NCBI GenBank assembly: GCA_964034945.1
Contig: OZ035960.1
Coordinates: 20,137,487 to 20,201,486 of the forward strand
Reading direction: 5' to 3'
From: Chrysopilus asiliformis
Taxonomy: Eukaryota; Arthropoda; Insecta; Diptera; Rhagionidae
DNA length: 64,000 nucleotides
Of the stretch, positions 1 through 10,390 are shown one piece after another; the stretch's first letter is position 1; each line of letters starts with the position of its first letter. The notes beneath the pieces are model-generated. The model did no database searches, was not told where the DNA came from, and saw only the letters and a list, made by a program, of their open reading frames with translations. The position numbers were made by a program, and so were the translations under genes.

Positions 1-1640
1 CCGAAAAGACAAAACGTTCTTAACAGATTAGAAGCAGCACACATCCCCTCAACTAACCTTACGAGATGGACTTATAATTCTCGTTTAGTAAATGTTATAG
101 TTGATAATATTGATCTTTATAAGGAAGTTTTTCAAAGCATTATTGATGACGAAGAATTTGATATGGAATCTACACGGGAAGCTGTAGGATTTCAAAATAA
201 TTTTGATTTCATATTTTGCTTATTTACATACAAATATATTTTTAATTTTACGTCTAATTTATGGGATGTCTTACAGACAAAAAAAACGGATATAAAATTT
301 TGCCAAAGGCAAATCAATATTACGATTGACAATATTAAAAACTTGCGCACAGACTTTCAAGCTCAAAAAGTTTTTGGCGAAACTTCCGAAAAAGCTTCAC
401 CAATTATTCGACGCAAGCGACAATTGGACTGTGATATTCCAGATCCGGAAAATCGTTATAGAGCGCTTTATTTTCAAATTATCGACAACGTCTTTAACTC
501 TGGACCCGTGTACTATAAAACTTCCATTTATCGTGTACTTGGGCACTCAGTGCCCAGATGCAATTCCAATAGAAAATGTATGGCTGGTTTGTTTAAAAAC
601 CATAAAAATTGGTTTATTCGTTAAACAAGTAGAAACAAAATGGGAAAATATAATTTGCAAAAATCGACTGAGAATATAGACCACCTTGTAAGCTCGCGAA
701 TCTGCTACTCGATTTCTCCAACAAACCATGTACTCCACGAAAGACAATGCAATACATGACAACAATACAATATAAATAATATAATATAAATAATATAACA
801 ATACAATATAATATCTGCATACAAGAAAAATCATAAAAGGGGAAAAACCCAAAGCTGTAATCAAAATAAAAACAAAATTCATACAAAATGTACTGACTTG
901 GGCACTGAGTGCCCAAGTACACGATATTACGCTTTTTTTTTGACAGCTTCCACAACCCCCCCGAAGATATGCAATTTGGATTTTTTTTTTGTTTTTGTAC
1001 TCTAAATTTCAGTATCTTTCAGAAATATATTGCATTTCATCATATTCTTTATTAAAAATATGGTTAATTTCGGTTCGAAAAACGTTCTGGGCAGTCAGTG
1101 CCCAGTACACGGGTCCAGGGTTAACCAAATGACTACTAGATTTTCAGATTTTGGGTGTTTTTAAATTTGCTTTCTGTTGAAAATTTTAAAAACTATAAGA
1201 ACCTTTTTCCAGAAGTAGAATATCAATGTTTGATAAAGTTCTATGGAAAGTTTTTCAATCATTCTAAGCTAAGAAGTGAGTTGATCGTACTTTTCAATGA
1301 CGAATCAATTTTGAATGAACTGCAACCGCCACTTGAAATTTTACAACATTTTTACGAGAATGAGCTTTCTGAAGTTATGCAGGAAGTGACAAAACTAATC
1401 AAATTAATAGTAACTATCCCAGCTACTTCTGTCAGCACCGAAACTTCTTTTTCTGCTTTAAAACGAATAAAAGATTATTCGAGAAATAGTATTGGTCAAA
1501 ATCGGTTAAGTGATCTTGCTCTTTTAAGTATAGAGAAGCCATTGGTCAAAGACATGGAGAAAAATGATAAATGGTATGACGACGTTATTGATCATTTCGC
1601 GACAAAAAAAGAGCGAAGAATGGAATTCATATATAAGTAA
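1..1640 (+). pseudogene. Decayed hAT-superfamily transposase (ZMYM1 / 52-kDa-repressor-like), open at left edge
   Basis: This is the 3' half of a DNA-transposase gene. The reading frame is already open at base 1, so the 5' part lies outside the window. The first block (1 to about 497) includes the RWTYNSRLVN motif seen in ZMYM1-like hAT transposases. The last block (1155-1640) carries the hAT C-terminal dimerisation signature: PATSVSTETSFSALKRIK, then NRLSDLALLSIE. Two lesions show the gene is dead. A 623-bp MITE (498-1120) interrupts it, and even without the insert a stop and a frame change occur between 1121 and 1160. In an active element the protein would bind terminal repeats and catalyse cut-and-paste transposition in the nucleus. 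I infer the superfamily from the C-terminal motif. The exact family would need a protein search. Confidence 0.8.
498..1120. mobile_element. piggyBac-type MITE (non-autonomous) inside the hAT pseudogene
   Basis: The element is flanked by TTAA on both sides (494-497 and 1121-1124). Its terminal inverted repeats are CTCTGGACCCGTGTACT at the left and AGTACACGGGTCCAGGG at the right, with one mismatch over 17 bp. TTAA duplication is the hallmark of the piggyBac superfamily. It has no transposase ORF. Inside are further palindromes of the type TGGGCACTSAGTGCCCA at about 540-556, 899-915 and 1087-1105. The 531-556 and 899-924 blocks are themselves inverted copies of the terminal module. The insertion is younger than the hAT copy it disrupts. 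Confidence 0.85.
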
Positions 1641-2335
1641 TTCCGTTTTTAATGTCGTATCATAAAAAATTTTATAGAACTAAAAAAAACTTTGCCTCCT
1701 CATTTCAAATATACACGAACAAAAAAAAAAATTTTTTTTGTGTGAATCCACGACAGATTACAGCTCGGGAAAGAGGGAGGGGGCGAGAAAAATTTGAGGA
1801 AATTTTTCATGCTTCGGAATTAATTGTGAAAATTTCGAAAGGCTGAGGTTTGTTTCAATATTTTTTGCGATTATCTTATTAAGATCCTACCAACTGTGGC
1901 AACAAACCATAAGAGCCTAAGTCCGTTTTTAAGCTAAGCCAAATTCCTTTGTCTACTAAAGTAAATACAAGTCTTTATGACTTGATCTGAAAATCGACTC
2001 AAGCTTTTATGACTTATTGCCAAACAGATAAAAAGTGTGTTCTTTATTTGTAAAATACGACAAAAATTACGCCGCAGTCAAAACTTTTAGCAACAAACAG
2101 TGCCCTTTTAAACATTATTTTTTTTTTAAGAAAAATCCGCTAGATAAAGTGATCTCCGAGGAAACTGCGCCGCAGGCGAAAATTTTTGGGTTTCGATGTC
2201 AATTTTTTTTGTGGTTGCGAAATCACAATACTAGATTGCATAATCCCGGGACAAAAGTTTAGTTTTCGGGAAGCTGGGGCAACATACCTAAATTCGGGAC
2301 TGTCCCGAGTATTCCAGGCCATCTGGTCACCCTAG
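1641..2335 (+). mobile_element. 3' non-coding tail and probable terminal repeat of the hAT element
   Basis: This AT-rich stretch has no convincing ORF. Its last about 100 bp (2240-2334) contain CCGGGAC/GTCCCG motifs and end in CTGGTCACCCTAG. Read on the other strand this starts CTAGGGTGACCAG, a common hAT terminus. A related tail lies at about 10030-10122. The left terminus is outside the window, so the 8-bp target duplication cannot be tested. Confidence 0.5.
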
Positions 2336-2712
2336 TTTTATAGGAAAAATTATGAAAAAAATAGGTCTAAGACATGAATTGAAAGTAAGATTTTTTTTTT
2401 CTGAGAATCGTTTTTTCTTTGTTTTCATTTCGTTTGTCCTTAAAAATTTACAATAACATAGAATTATTTTAAAGATAATTATTTAAATAATACTCAAGGA
2501 TTAAAAACTCCTTCATACACAGCAAACAGTTGCTCAGTACTTTTTAAGTAATGTACGTTACGCATGCGCACCGAAAACAATAAAATAAAGAACTCTTTCT
2601 GAAAATATTTACATCGAAAGCCGCTATAAAAGGATAAAACGGGCCCAACTAAGTTACATTATCGTAGCAAGTTTTGTTTTTGGATCTTTAGCATGTGAAT
2701 TCATCGTGGAAT
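2336..2712. other. Intergenic DNA downstream of gene A
   Basis: This is the 3' flank of gene A, which reads leftwards. It is AT-rich. I see no clear AATAAA on the minus strand close to the stop; the nearest candidate is beyond 2050. A plus-strand TATAAAAGG lies at 2625-2633 and faces the gene; see findings. Confidence 0.4.
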
Positions 2713-5687
2713 TCAGTATTTATGTCCGTTGTGTTCTTCGATCTCTTCGCCACCTCCGAAGTGATGTTCGCTCTCTCCTCCACCGAAATGTTCTGAGCCA
2801 CCCTCATCGTCGCCACCCCCGAAATCATGATGTTCCTCTCCGTGATGCTCTTCAATCTGATGATGATGATGTTCCACGTGTTTGTGGATGAACTCTGGCT
2901 CCTTGTAGGGAATGTGTTTCTCAATGGTCACTGGAATGTGTTTCTCTAAGTGAACTGGAACTGGCCGGTGGACTGGAACGTGAACGGGATAGTGGACGAT
3001 TTTCTCGACAGGAACTGGCACTTGTTTCTCTACGGGGTAAGGGGCTGGCACATGAACCTTGACTGGAACTGGAACTGGCTTGTCGACGTGCACTGGAACT
3101 GGACGATCGACTTTCACGTGAACTGGAACGGGAACCTTCTTGTAAACGTGGTATGGAACTGGTTTTTCAACGTGAACTGGAACGGGTTTGTCAACGTGAA
3201 CTGGAACTGGACGATCGACTGGAACGTGAACATCGTAGTGGACAATCTTCTCCACCGGGTATGGTTTCGGGACGTGCACTGGAACCTTGACTGGGTAAGG
3301 GACCTTCTTTTCTACGGGATAAGGGGCTGGGACTGGAACCTTTACTGGAACATGAACTTTCTTTTCCACCGGGTAAGGTTGTGGAATGTAGACTTTGTAG
3401 GGAACGGGGTGGTCGACTGGAACCTTGACTTCAACGTGCACTTTCTTTTCGACCGGGTATGGCTGGGGAATGTGTACTGGAACTTTGATAATTTCCTTGA
3501 CTGGATATGGGATGTGTTTGATAACGGGATAAGGTTTCGGGACCTTTACTTTGACTGCAACTGGGATGTGTTTCTCTACTGGATACGGAATGTGTTTTTC
3601 AACTGGATAAGGAACGTGGACTTTTTTTACGATTGTTACAGTTTTGTGCTCATGGTGACCGTGATCCCATCCACCGTGATAGTCCCCGAAACTGTAAATT
3701 CCTCTCTTATCCTGTTTTTTACTATCTTCGACTTTCTCTGTTGCATCGGATTTTGTGTCTTCTACTTTTTTATCGTTAACGGCCTTCTTTTCCTCCTCAG
3801 CGGAAGCCAGGAGAACAAGCGCCAGAAGACACGCTGTTTTCTGAAAAATAATATTTTCCGTTAGTAATTTTTCTTTCATTTTCATACATAAGGAAAATGT
3901 TTTTTAATCTAAATTGGCCTCTATCGAGTATTGTCAGTTATCGGTATTTCGTAAGAGTTGATATTCAAATATAAATCATACCCATCATACTAATGTATAA
4001 AAATGAGGTGTCTGTCTGTCGGTCTGTCTGTCTGTCTGTCTGTTCCTCTTTCACGCAACAACGGCTGAACCGATTGGCCTGAAATTTGGCATAGAGGTTC
4101 GTCGGGGGTCCAGCCCGAACATTGACCCATTAAAAAGTAGCCCGAGAGGTGGGGAGTAAGGGGAGGGGGTAAATCGATCTGGAAAGTTAGCTCTTCCATT
4201 GATAAACGCGGGTGGAGGGTGAACCGCGAAGCGGTTCGGGGCGCAGCCCCTAGTGATAAAATAATTTAAATTGATTTCTAAGTATTCTGTAACTTTTTGG
4301 GATTTAATGGTGCATATGTGTTCCAGTTACTGTTGTCATTCGTAATAGTTGTCATTCGTTTGTATTATATAAAGTGGGATTTGTGTAAAAAACACCCCTC
4401 CTCCTTACGTATTTTAAAATCTTCCTCCCCTTCTTAAAAACTTTGAGTCTCGTAACTGATTTTGATTCGGTGTTCACCATTTGATTGGTGATAAAACAAA
4501 AAAAAAATGTTTTCATAGAAAAAAACTCTCTATCCTTTTTATTTCAAAACTCCGCTTATGATAAGCTTTGAAAAATAAAATCTATTTTTTAGCACGTTTT
4601 ATTAGGTATCTTAACGTGTATGAGCCTTTTGATTTATTTGAATTCCTCTGAATAAAGATATTTTACAGACAGTCTCAAAAATCTTGCCTATTCTTGTCGG
4701 AAATTCTCTCTTATAACTTTTTTCCTGAGACTTATGGCCGTTTAAACCAACATGTCGGGAATTATGCGGTTGGGCTTAGCCTACTTAAACCACAGAAATT
4801 CTAGGCTTGAGTCATTAAAGTTGGGCTTGCTAAGTTTTGTTGGTCCAAACGGCCATTATTTATGTAAAATCCGTTCATTTAGCAAAAGTTCTCAGAATTT
4901 AAATTTATTCCAGTGATTTTTCAAAGAACTTTGGACCGCAAAAACCTCTTCTCGAATCATGAATGGATTTTCTCAAAGTGGAGACTCCGATCAACTACTT
5001 TTCCGATTCCAAAATTATTAGACCACACTTTTTTAAATGGGTCGAAACATCGTCAAAGTAACAATTGAAAGAATTTTAACAGATTTATAATTCATTTTAG
5101 ATTTTCGATTTAAAGCAATGTTGAAAATATTGCCATAAAAAAAGGAATTTTTATACTATATTTTTATGGATAAGATCTGAGTGTAGTATAAAAATGTCTT
5201 TTATGATAAATAGTTTGTGAGAAGTGCTGTAGAATCATATCCGTGGTTTTTTCAAGAGATTTTTGTACTTTTGATCGGAAAAAGTCAAACACTAAATATT
5301 TAACCAATCAAAAAAAATTGAATTTTAAAATCCTTCTAAATGTCATATTCGGTCTATAACACTGGTCCAAAGTAATTAAGATAATAAATTAATATAAATA
5401 GTGCGTTTAAGTTTTGCTTTCTGCGCGCCAATTAAAATAATTTAAATTTTATAAATTTCTTCATTTCTTTTCGAGCCACAAGTACTAAACGATGAGATAT
5501 TTTAACATATTTTCCACTAAAAATTTCATGTTTCGTTAACTATAATTTCACTTTCATAAATTTTTCTTTCTTTGATGCATTTATGTATTTCAAAATATTA
5601 ATTTTTCTCAAAGACATTTTCACACTAGTAAACGATAAATCCGCAGCAAAAATCCAACACGATTTTAAAACTTACCAAAAATTTCAT
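2713..5687 (-). CDS. Gene A: secreted Val/Pro/Lys-repeat cuticular-type protein (Vajk-like), two exons, 379 aa
   Basis: Coding exons on the minus strand are 5687-5676 (ATG AAA TTT TTG) and 3840-2713. The start was chosen because the long ORF has only intronic sequence before an in-frame acceptor (TTTTTCAG at 3841). The 12-nt exon has a perfect GTAAGT donor and joins in phase 0 to give the signal peptide MKFLKTACLLALVLLASA (1-18). Residues 19-50 are charged and end in QDKR, followed by GIYSFG. About 51-70 is Gly/His-rich. About 71-318 is a run of PYPVEK, VPVHVP and DRPVPVHV repeats. About 319-379 is rich in His, Glu and Gly and ends HKY. It has no chitin-binding RR motif. The composition matches insect Vajk/low-complexity cuticular proteins, so I infer an extracellular structural role. 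It is collinear with gene B over most of the repeat region. Its exon 2 is much richer in GC than its surroundings. Confidence 0.85.
3841..5675 (-). other. Gene A intron 1 (about 1.8 kb), with a Helitron-like insert
   Basis: The donor is GTAAGT at 5675 and the acceptor TTTTTCAG ends at 3841. A perfect TTACTAAC branch-point consensus lies at 3867-3860, about 20 nt before the acceptor. The intron contains the Helitron-like element at 3985-4253. The rest is plain AT-rich sequence with no ORF worth reporting. Confidence 0.8.
3985..4253 (+). mobile_element. Helitron-like non-autonomous element in the intron of gene A
   Basis: It begins TCATACTAATGTATAAAAAT after an A and ends CTAG before a T, the A^T insertion rule of Helitrons. 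Near the 3' end are two hairpins: GAACCGC/GCGGTTC at 4221-4237 and GGGGC/GCCCC at 4238-4250. Early in the element is a CTGT/CGGT simple repeat, followed by the block ACCGATTGGCCTGAAATTTG. The second copy at 39587-40064 shares the same 5' end and that block. It has no inverted terminal repeats and no ORF of its own. Confidence 0.7.
5676..5687 (-). other. Gene A coding exon 1 (12-nt microexon, MKFL) with GTAAGT donor
   Basis: On the minus strand the sequence reads GAAAAAATG AAA TTT TTG then GTAAGT. The context before ATG is A-rich, as is usual for insect starts. Exactly four codons precede the intron, which matches genes B and C. Confidence 0.85.
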
Positions 5688-5823
5688 TTTTTCAATATTC
5701 ACTATTCAGGAGTTTTATAAAATATTCACTTAACTTCAAGGAAAAACTAAAAGAAAATAAAACGATTTTATACTTTTCCAAAAAAAAATGATGTTTTCTG
5801 GTTAGTTGAACGGTAAACGAATT

Positions 5824-5860
5824 ACTGATGGTCTACAAAGTTCCAGTAACGACTTTTATA
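5824..5860 (-). promoter_or_regulatory. Core promoter of gene A (TATA box and initiator)
   Basis: On the minus strand TATAAAAG lies at 5860-5853. ATCAGT, a textbook arthropod initiator, lies at 5829-5824, 31 nt further on. A start at about 5829 gives a 5' leader of roughly 140 nt before the ATG at 5687. Genes B and C have the same arrangement at almost the same spacing. Confidence 0.7.
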
Positions 5861-7845
5861 GTTAGTTCAAATGATAGTTTTTCCCAAACAATATCCAAAG
5901 ATTCAAACCGCCGAAACGTACTCAAGACTGGGGCATTTGGAGAAGGTAATATAAGAAATAGGAGCTGATTTCTTGTATTTGTGTTAGTTCTTTTAGTACG
6001 TATGAAACTGGTATGCGAAAGAAAAATTTTTAACGCCAAACCTACACAATCTTGGAGTTTTCCCCACAATCGCCGAACGGAATTGAATCCAATGGAAATT
6101 TACTATAAAGAAATGAAGATAGACCTGAGCTTAAAGTATTTATCTTCAGGTAGGTAGTTTGATTACACCAATAATTTTACTTCTATATGCCGTGCTTCAT
6201 TCCTTTGGCAATAATAATTTCATGAATATTGCAGATGGTTTCGTTCAAGATTCGCATTGCGGGGTATTTTGTGGTGCAATTTTATCAGGTTCTTAGAGAT
6301 TAACTCTCACATAATGAAATACGTTACATTAAAATTTACAATGCAACCAATGTTAGATATTTGCACGTAAATGGCATAGAAATTATACGATGCTTTCGTA
6401 TAAAAGAGGGTATCGTACCCACTTCCTCCTTTTTGGGAATATTATATGCGGTTTAAGTTTTGTGGCTAAATGTTTTTTGCCATATTTGTAGTAGTTTTTC
6501 TTTTTATTAAATCATAAACTTGCTCTAATTTCAGTTATATCATATTTTTGTTTTGATTTTACATTTTAAAAGTATTTCGCAATAGACTAAAAGTTAATTG
6601 TTCATAGAGGTTTCATCAGTATGTTTGAATATTGTGCAAAAAGTGTTCTCGATTTTTTTTTTCAAAAATACTGACTTTAATAAAAATTAAAGCGCCTAGA
6701 AAAATAATTTTTAACTGTTTAAAAAATTTCACCCGGGGCTCATATTACTTGATTGTTGGTAGAGAGAGAAAACGATGGGGGGAATTTGCGATAGTGTGAC
6801 AGTGGGACTAAAATACATACCAAATTACCTTAGGCACAAAATACCTTACTACCATTTTTCTCCATATAAAATATTATTGAAAGGACTGGGCTTTGAGAGG
6901 GAAATGCATTAAAAGTCCTTCTTGGTGTTGCCCTGAACCCAGCACAAAAATTTTCAACTCAATATATCTAACCGTTCACGAGAAAATCGCGAACATACAT
7001 ACATCTAACCTCCTTCTATATGTAACCTCCTTCTATATGTAACCTCCTTCTATATGTAACCTCCTTCTGTTTTAGAAGTCTGCTACAAATTTCTTACTTG
7101 TTTTTTTTTTTTTTTGAAAATAACAACTCCGTTGTGTTGTTAACTTTCTAATAAATGGTCAATTTATTCGAAAATTTAAAAAAAATGTAAGCTATTCTAA
7201 GAACCATAAAAATATATCGAAAGGGTTAATTGGTTGTCCAGTAGTTAGTTTTTTGGTGATTCGCCATTTCTACTAGAATACTAATATAAATATGTACTGA
7301 GCAACTGACATCAAATTTTTTTTTGTTTATTTGTCATATTTAAGAATGAATTCATAAAAGGTTGTCTGCATCTCACGATTTTTAGATTTTGGTCTCAAGG
7401 GGTTCATATCAAAGAAATAGAAAATTCACATCAGCCAATATGAATTTTCTATTGTTTTAACAAAAAATTCTATAAAGTTCATGTTTTTTTAGCTTGGCGT
7501 TAATCCGAAATTAATTTTGCCCAACACCCCCCTCTGCTAGTTGCTGAACTGTAAAAAAAATTTTGACAAACAATTCGTCCCAAAAGAAAATAAAAGTCGT
7601 GTCCTTTAAAATCATCCCCATTTCTTCCTTGTTAACTTTTTCTCCTAATTTATCTCCTAATTTCTTAATGAATTTTAAATCCGAATTTCAATGGTGAAAA
7701 AAATTACACTAGGGGTCCTCACGTTTATTTTCGATCAATTCATATGTACCTATAATCCATTTCCCTTTCATCTGCTTAACATCTCTAGGGATTTTCATTT
7801 AATTCTGTATGCGGGGTGCCAAGATGTGAGGCCTTTCGAGTATTA
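5861..7845. other. Intergenic DNA upstream of gene A; no gene recognised
   Basis: AT-rich sequence with only short chance ORFs. A small minisatellite lies at 7006-7069. A 22-bp phrase TTTAAGTTTTGTGGCTAAAT occurs at about 6452 and again at about 8302, probably the remnant of a dispersed repeat. Confidence 0.5.
7006..7069. repeat. Minisatellite, 17-bp unit, about 3.8 copies
   Basis: The unit TAACCTCCTTCTATATG is repeated head to tail without mismatch, and the last copy changes to CTGTTTTAG. Perfect identity suggests recent expansion. Confidence 0.9.
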
Positions 7846-8117
7846 AGGCCCAACTATGATAGACATAAGAACGCATATGTAGCTGCATATGTCATTTCCA
7901 GAATAAGAAAGTCAATGTTATTACCCACAATAGACATGTGTCAAAGTGTTGCCACTTTCAAACCTTCGTTAAACATTCGTTAAGCATGAATAATTCGATA
8001 CAAATGGAACTGGCATATGTAAATAGTGAACATAACCTAAAATTTTAGTGTGAATTTAATAATATTGTGGCTATATTAATTTCCATATGCGCTCCTATGT
8101 CTATCGTAGTTGGGCCT
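7846..8117. mobile_element. PIF/Harbinger-type MITE (272 bp)
   Basis: The long terminal inverted repeats begin AGGCCCAACTATGATAGACA and end TGTCTATCGTAGTTGGGCCT, and extend for more than 30 bp with few mismatches. The flanks are TTA on both sides (7843-7845 and 8118-8120), the 3-bp TWA duplication typical of PIF/Harbinger. There is no ORF. Confidence 0.8.
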
Positions 8118-8120
8118 TTA

Positions 8121-9725
8121 TATTATGAAGCGTTTGCGGTCACATAGCATCGGGTCAAGAAGAAATGTAGAAACAGAATATTGGAAATTGTATTGTAATT
8201 TGCTACAATTTATCTAAAGACACTGTTAAAGCTATTTAGGATAGATTAGGTTGAGAAAACTGCGTGTGCTCAGGTGTGAACACAACGCTTCACCCCATTT
8301 TTAAGTTTTGTGGCTAAATGTCCCATTGTGATGTCTTCAGTACTCATACGACGTTTCATCTTTAATTCCAATGATTTTTAGCACGGAAACTTGAAAACAT
8401 TTATTTACCACTTAAAAATTATATTTAAAATAAATTATTAAAAAACTGTAAGGTTTTTCTATAACATTTCTTTTGGTCAGGGTGGTTCAGCGCACTTCTC
8501 AGTTTCAAATCTTTGTTTTTTTTTTCAATTATCCCACCAATTAAGATAATTGACTGCGAATTGAATTATTTCTGCAAAAAATCCCTTGAAAGCATTTTAC
8601 CTTAATTTTCCGCATGATGCGTCAATGGAGTTTGATGTAGTTTCAGAGCATTTCAAATTGAAAATTCGTTAGATACTTTCTACAAGTTTTGTTGCGACTG
8701 GTCAAGGTTACTTTTTCCTCAGGCCAAGATATGTAGACTCTAATGGTAGGTAAATCTCGTTATAAAAAAAAGTTTACTTATAGACTAAAAAAGAACCACT
8801 ATTGTTGTTACTGAATCGGCATTTTACTGGTCAATTGAAATCTGTAGTTCAATTGACGTAATTAGCTTATTAAACTCACTAATCCACTTTCGTTATCTAG
8901 AGGTATAGAGAAGTTAGTTGTGGCAGTAAGAAAGATTCGAGATTCGCATTTAGATCCAGGTATAAAATTAAATACACAGCATGGACGTATTTTTATGCAA
9001 CTGGCAACGATTTAACTGCAAGTGGCTATGAGTGACTATGAGGAAGTGGAAGTGAAAATATATTCACGTTGTACATGGTTTCATATGACTAACTATTGAA
9101 TTTTATCTACGGGCCATAAGGCTTTTATTCTACAAAATCGAAAACATTAACGAAAAGCAGTAAGTCAGGTGAATTGGCTGGCAAGGAATGGGAATTTGGT
9201 TAGTATTTCGATATTAAGAAATCACAGCTAATTGACTCAATGGTTTACTGTGATCTTAAGTAGGTACTTAAAACTAATACACCATTCGTGAGGTAAAGGC
9301 TCATCTTGGTTATTAGGATCAGTTTATGAAATATACACAGTAAAATTACTTAATAGTATTTCACATTTTCATGACAGAGCGTCGTGAAATTATTGGGTCA
9401 ATTGCATTGATTGATGGATTTCTGTCTCAGGAATTTATTAAAACACTTTCGGAAGCATTATTTTTTTAACAGTTTGTAATATCATATGTTTTTTTCTTCT
9501 TTGAGGAGGTTTGATAAACTATACTGTTTAATTTTTAATTACTGGAAAAACTCTGTATAGGGTGACGGCCATGAGCCTTTTATTCTACAAAATCATTGAC
9601 TGTGAGCCAATAATTGACACTACACATTGAAAAAAAAAATAGTCAATTCAACTATTTTATGATGACGAATCGAGACTCTTACTAAAATATCCGATTCTAA
9701 CTATTTTTGTAATTAAAATTAACGA
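8121..9725. other. Intergenic DNA, no gene recognised
   Basis: AT-rich. The phrase CTTTTATTCTACAAAATC is present at about 9121 and again at about 9577, so a decayed repeat is likely. At about 9624-9720 lies a piece (ACATTGAAAAAAAAAATAGT then AACTATTTTTGTAATTAAAA) that resembles the MITE at 62229-62426. Nothing else stands out. Confidence 0.4.
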
Positions 9726-9734
9726 ATTTAGTAT

Positions 9735-10122
9735 CAGTTATGATTTCCCAACAAAAAATACGCCGCAGGCAAATTTTTTCTTTAAAAAATCAATGTCGCT
9801 CATTTGCGACAATGTCATAACTGAAAAATGAGAAATTTTAGTTAATTATGTAGAATGACTGATTTTTATTTAATCTCTGATCTGCCAAAACTTCTTAGCT
9901 CTACAAGAAATACTCTCCATGGGAGAGCATTTGTAATATCCTTGCAAACAAAACAAAAGGAGTTCTTATGTACACAAACACACAAAAAATCCGAAATTTT
10001 CCATGTATTGGCGAAAATTATTGGCCTCATCGCATAATTCCCGGGCAAAAGTCACATTTCCGGGACATTGGGACAACATGCCTAAATCTGGAAATCTCCC
10101 GGCCGTTCAGGGACATATAGTC
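9735..10122 (+). mobile_element. hAT-like 3' tail, related to the one at 1641-2335
   Basis: It shares with the 2040-2335 tail the phrases ACGCCGCAGGC and GCATAATTCCCGGG, the run GGGACAACATGCCTAAAT (GGGGCAACATACCTAAAT at 2277), and a terminal TAGTCACCCTA. No transposase ORF is present. It is probably a truncated copy. Confidence 0.5.
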
Positions 10123-10390
10123 ACCCTACTTCTAAACGCCAACGCCTTTTACAATGAAATAACTCCAGATAGGAGTTCAAGTGAATTTTTAACTGCTTTT
10201 CGGAGTTAACTCAACATTGAGGTCAAAATGGTGTTCAAGTCAGTTTTTAACTCCTTAAAATAAGAATGTCAAAAAAAAAACTCCGGGGTACGGTGTTAAA
10301 TTTTTTTCTGATAACACTGCGAAGTGCTTACTTTTAGCTATGTTTTAAGGGGTGTTAATTATTCCCAGTGTTCATATGTTAATTTGTCGA
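10118..10390. repeat. Dispersed repeat, copy 1 (mate at 25490-25800)
   Basis: The two copies share, in the same order, CACTTCTAAAC-type and CCTTTTACAAT phrases, GGAGTTAATTC-like blocks, TACGGTGTTAA with TTTTTTTCTG, and CTTACTTTTAGCTATGTTTT followed by GGTGTTAATT. The superfamily is unclear. Confidence 0.6.

Noticed and set aside
2950..3864. Long plus-strand open frame (304 codons, Asn/Trp-rich) opposite gene A
   Set aside because: It is the mirror of the PYPVEK repeats. The same kind of frame appears opposite genes B (22192-23061) and C (58818-59255, 59289-59738), as expected from a low-complexity coding strand with few stop triplets on the other strand. It has no signal or domain.
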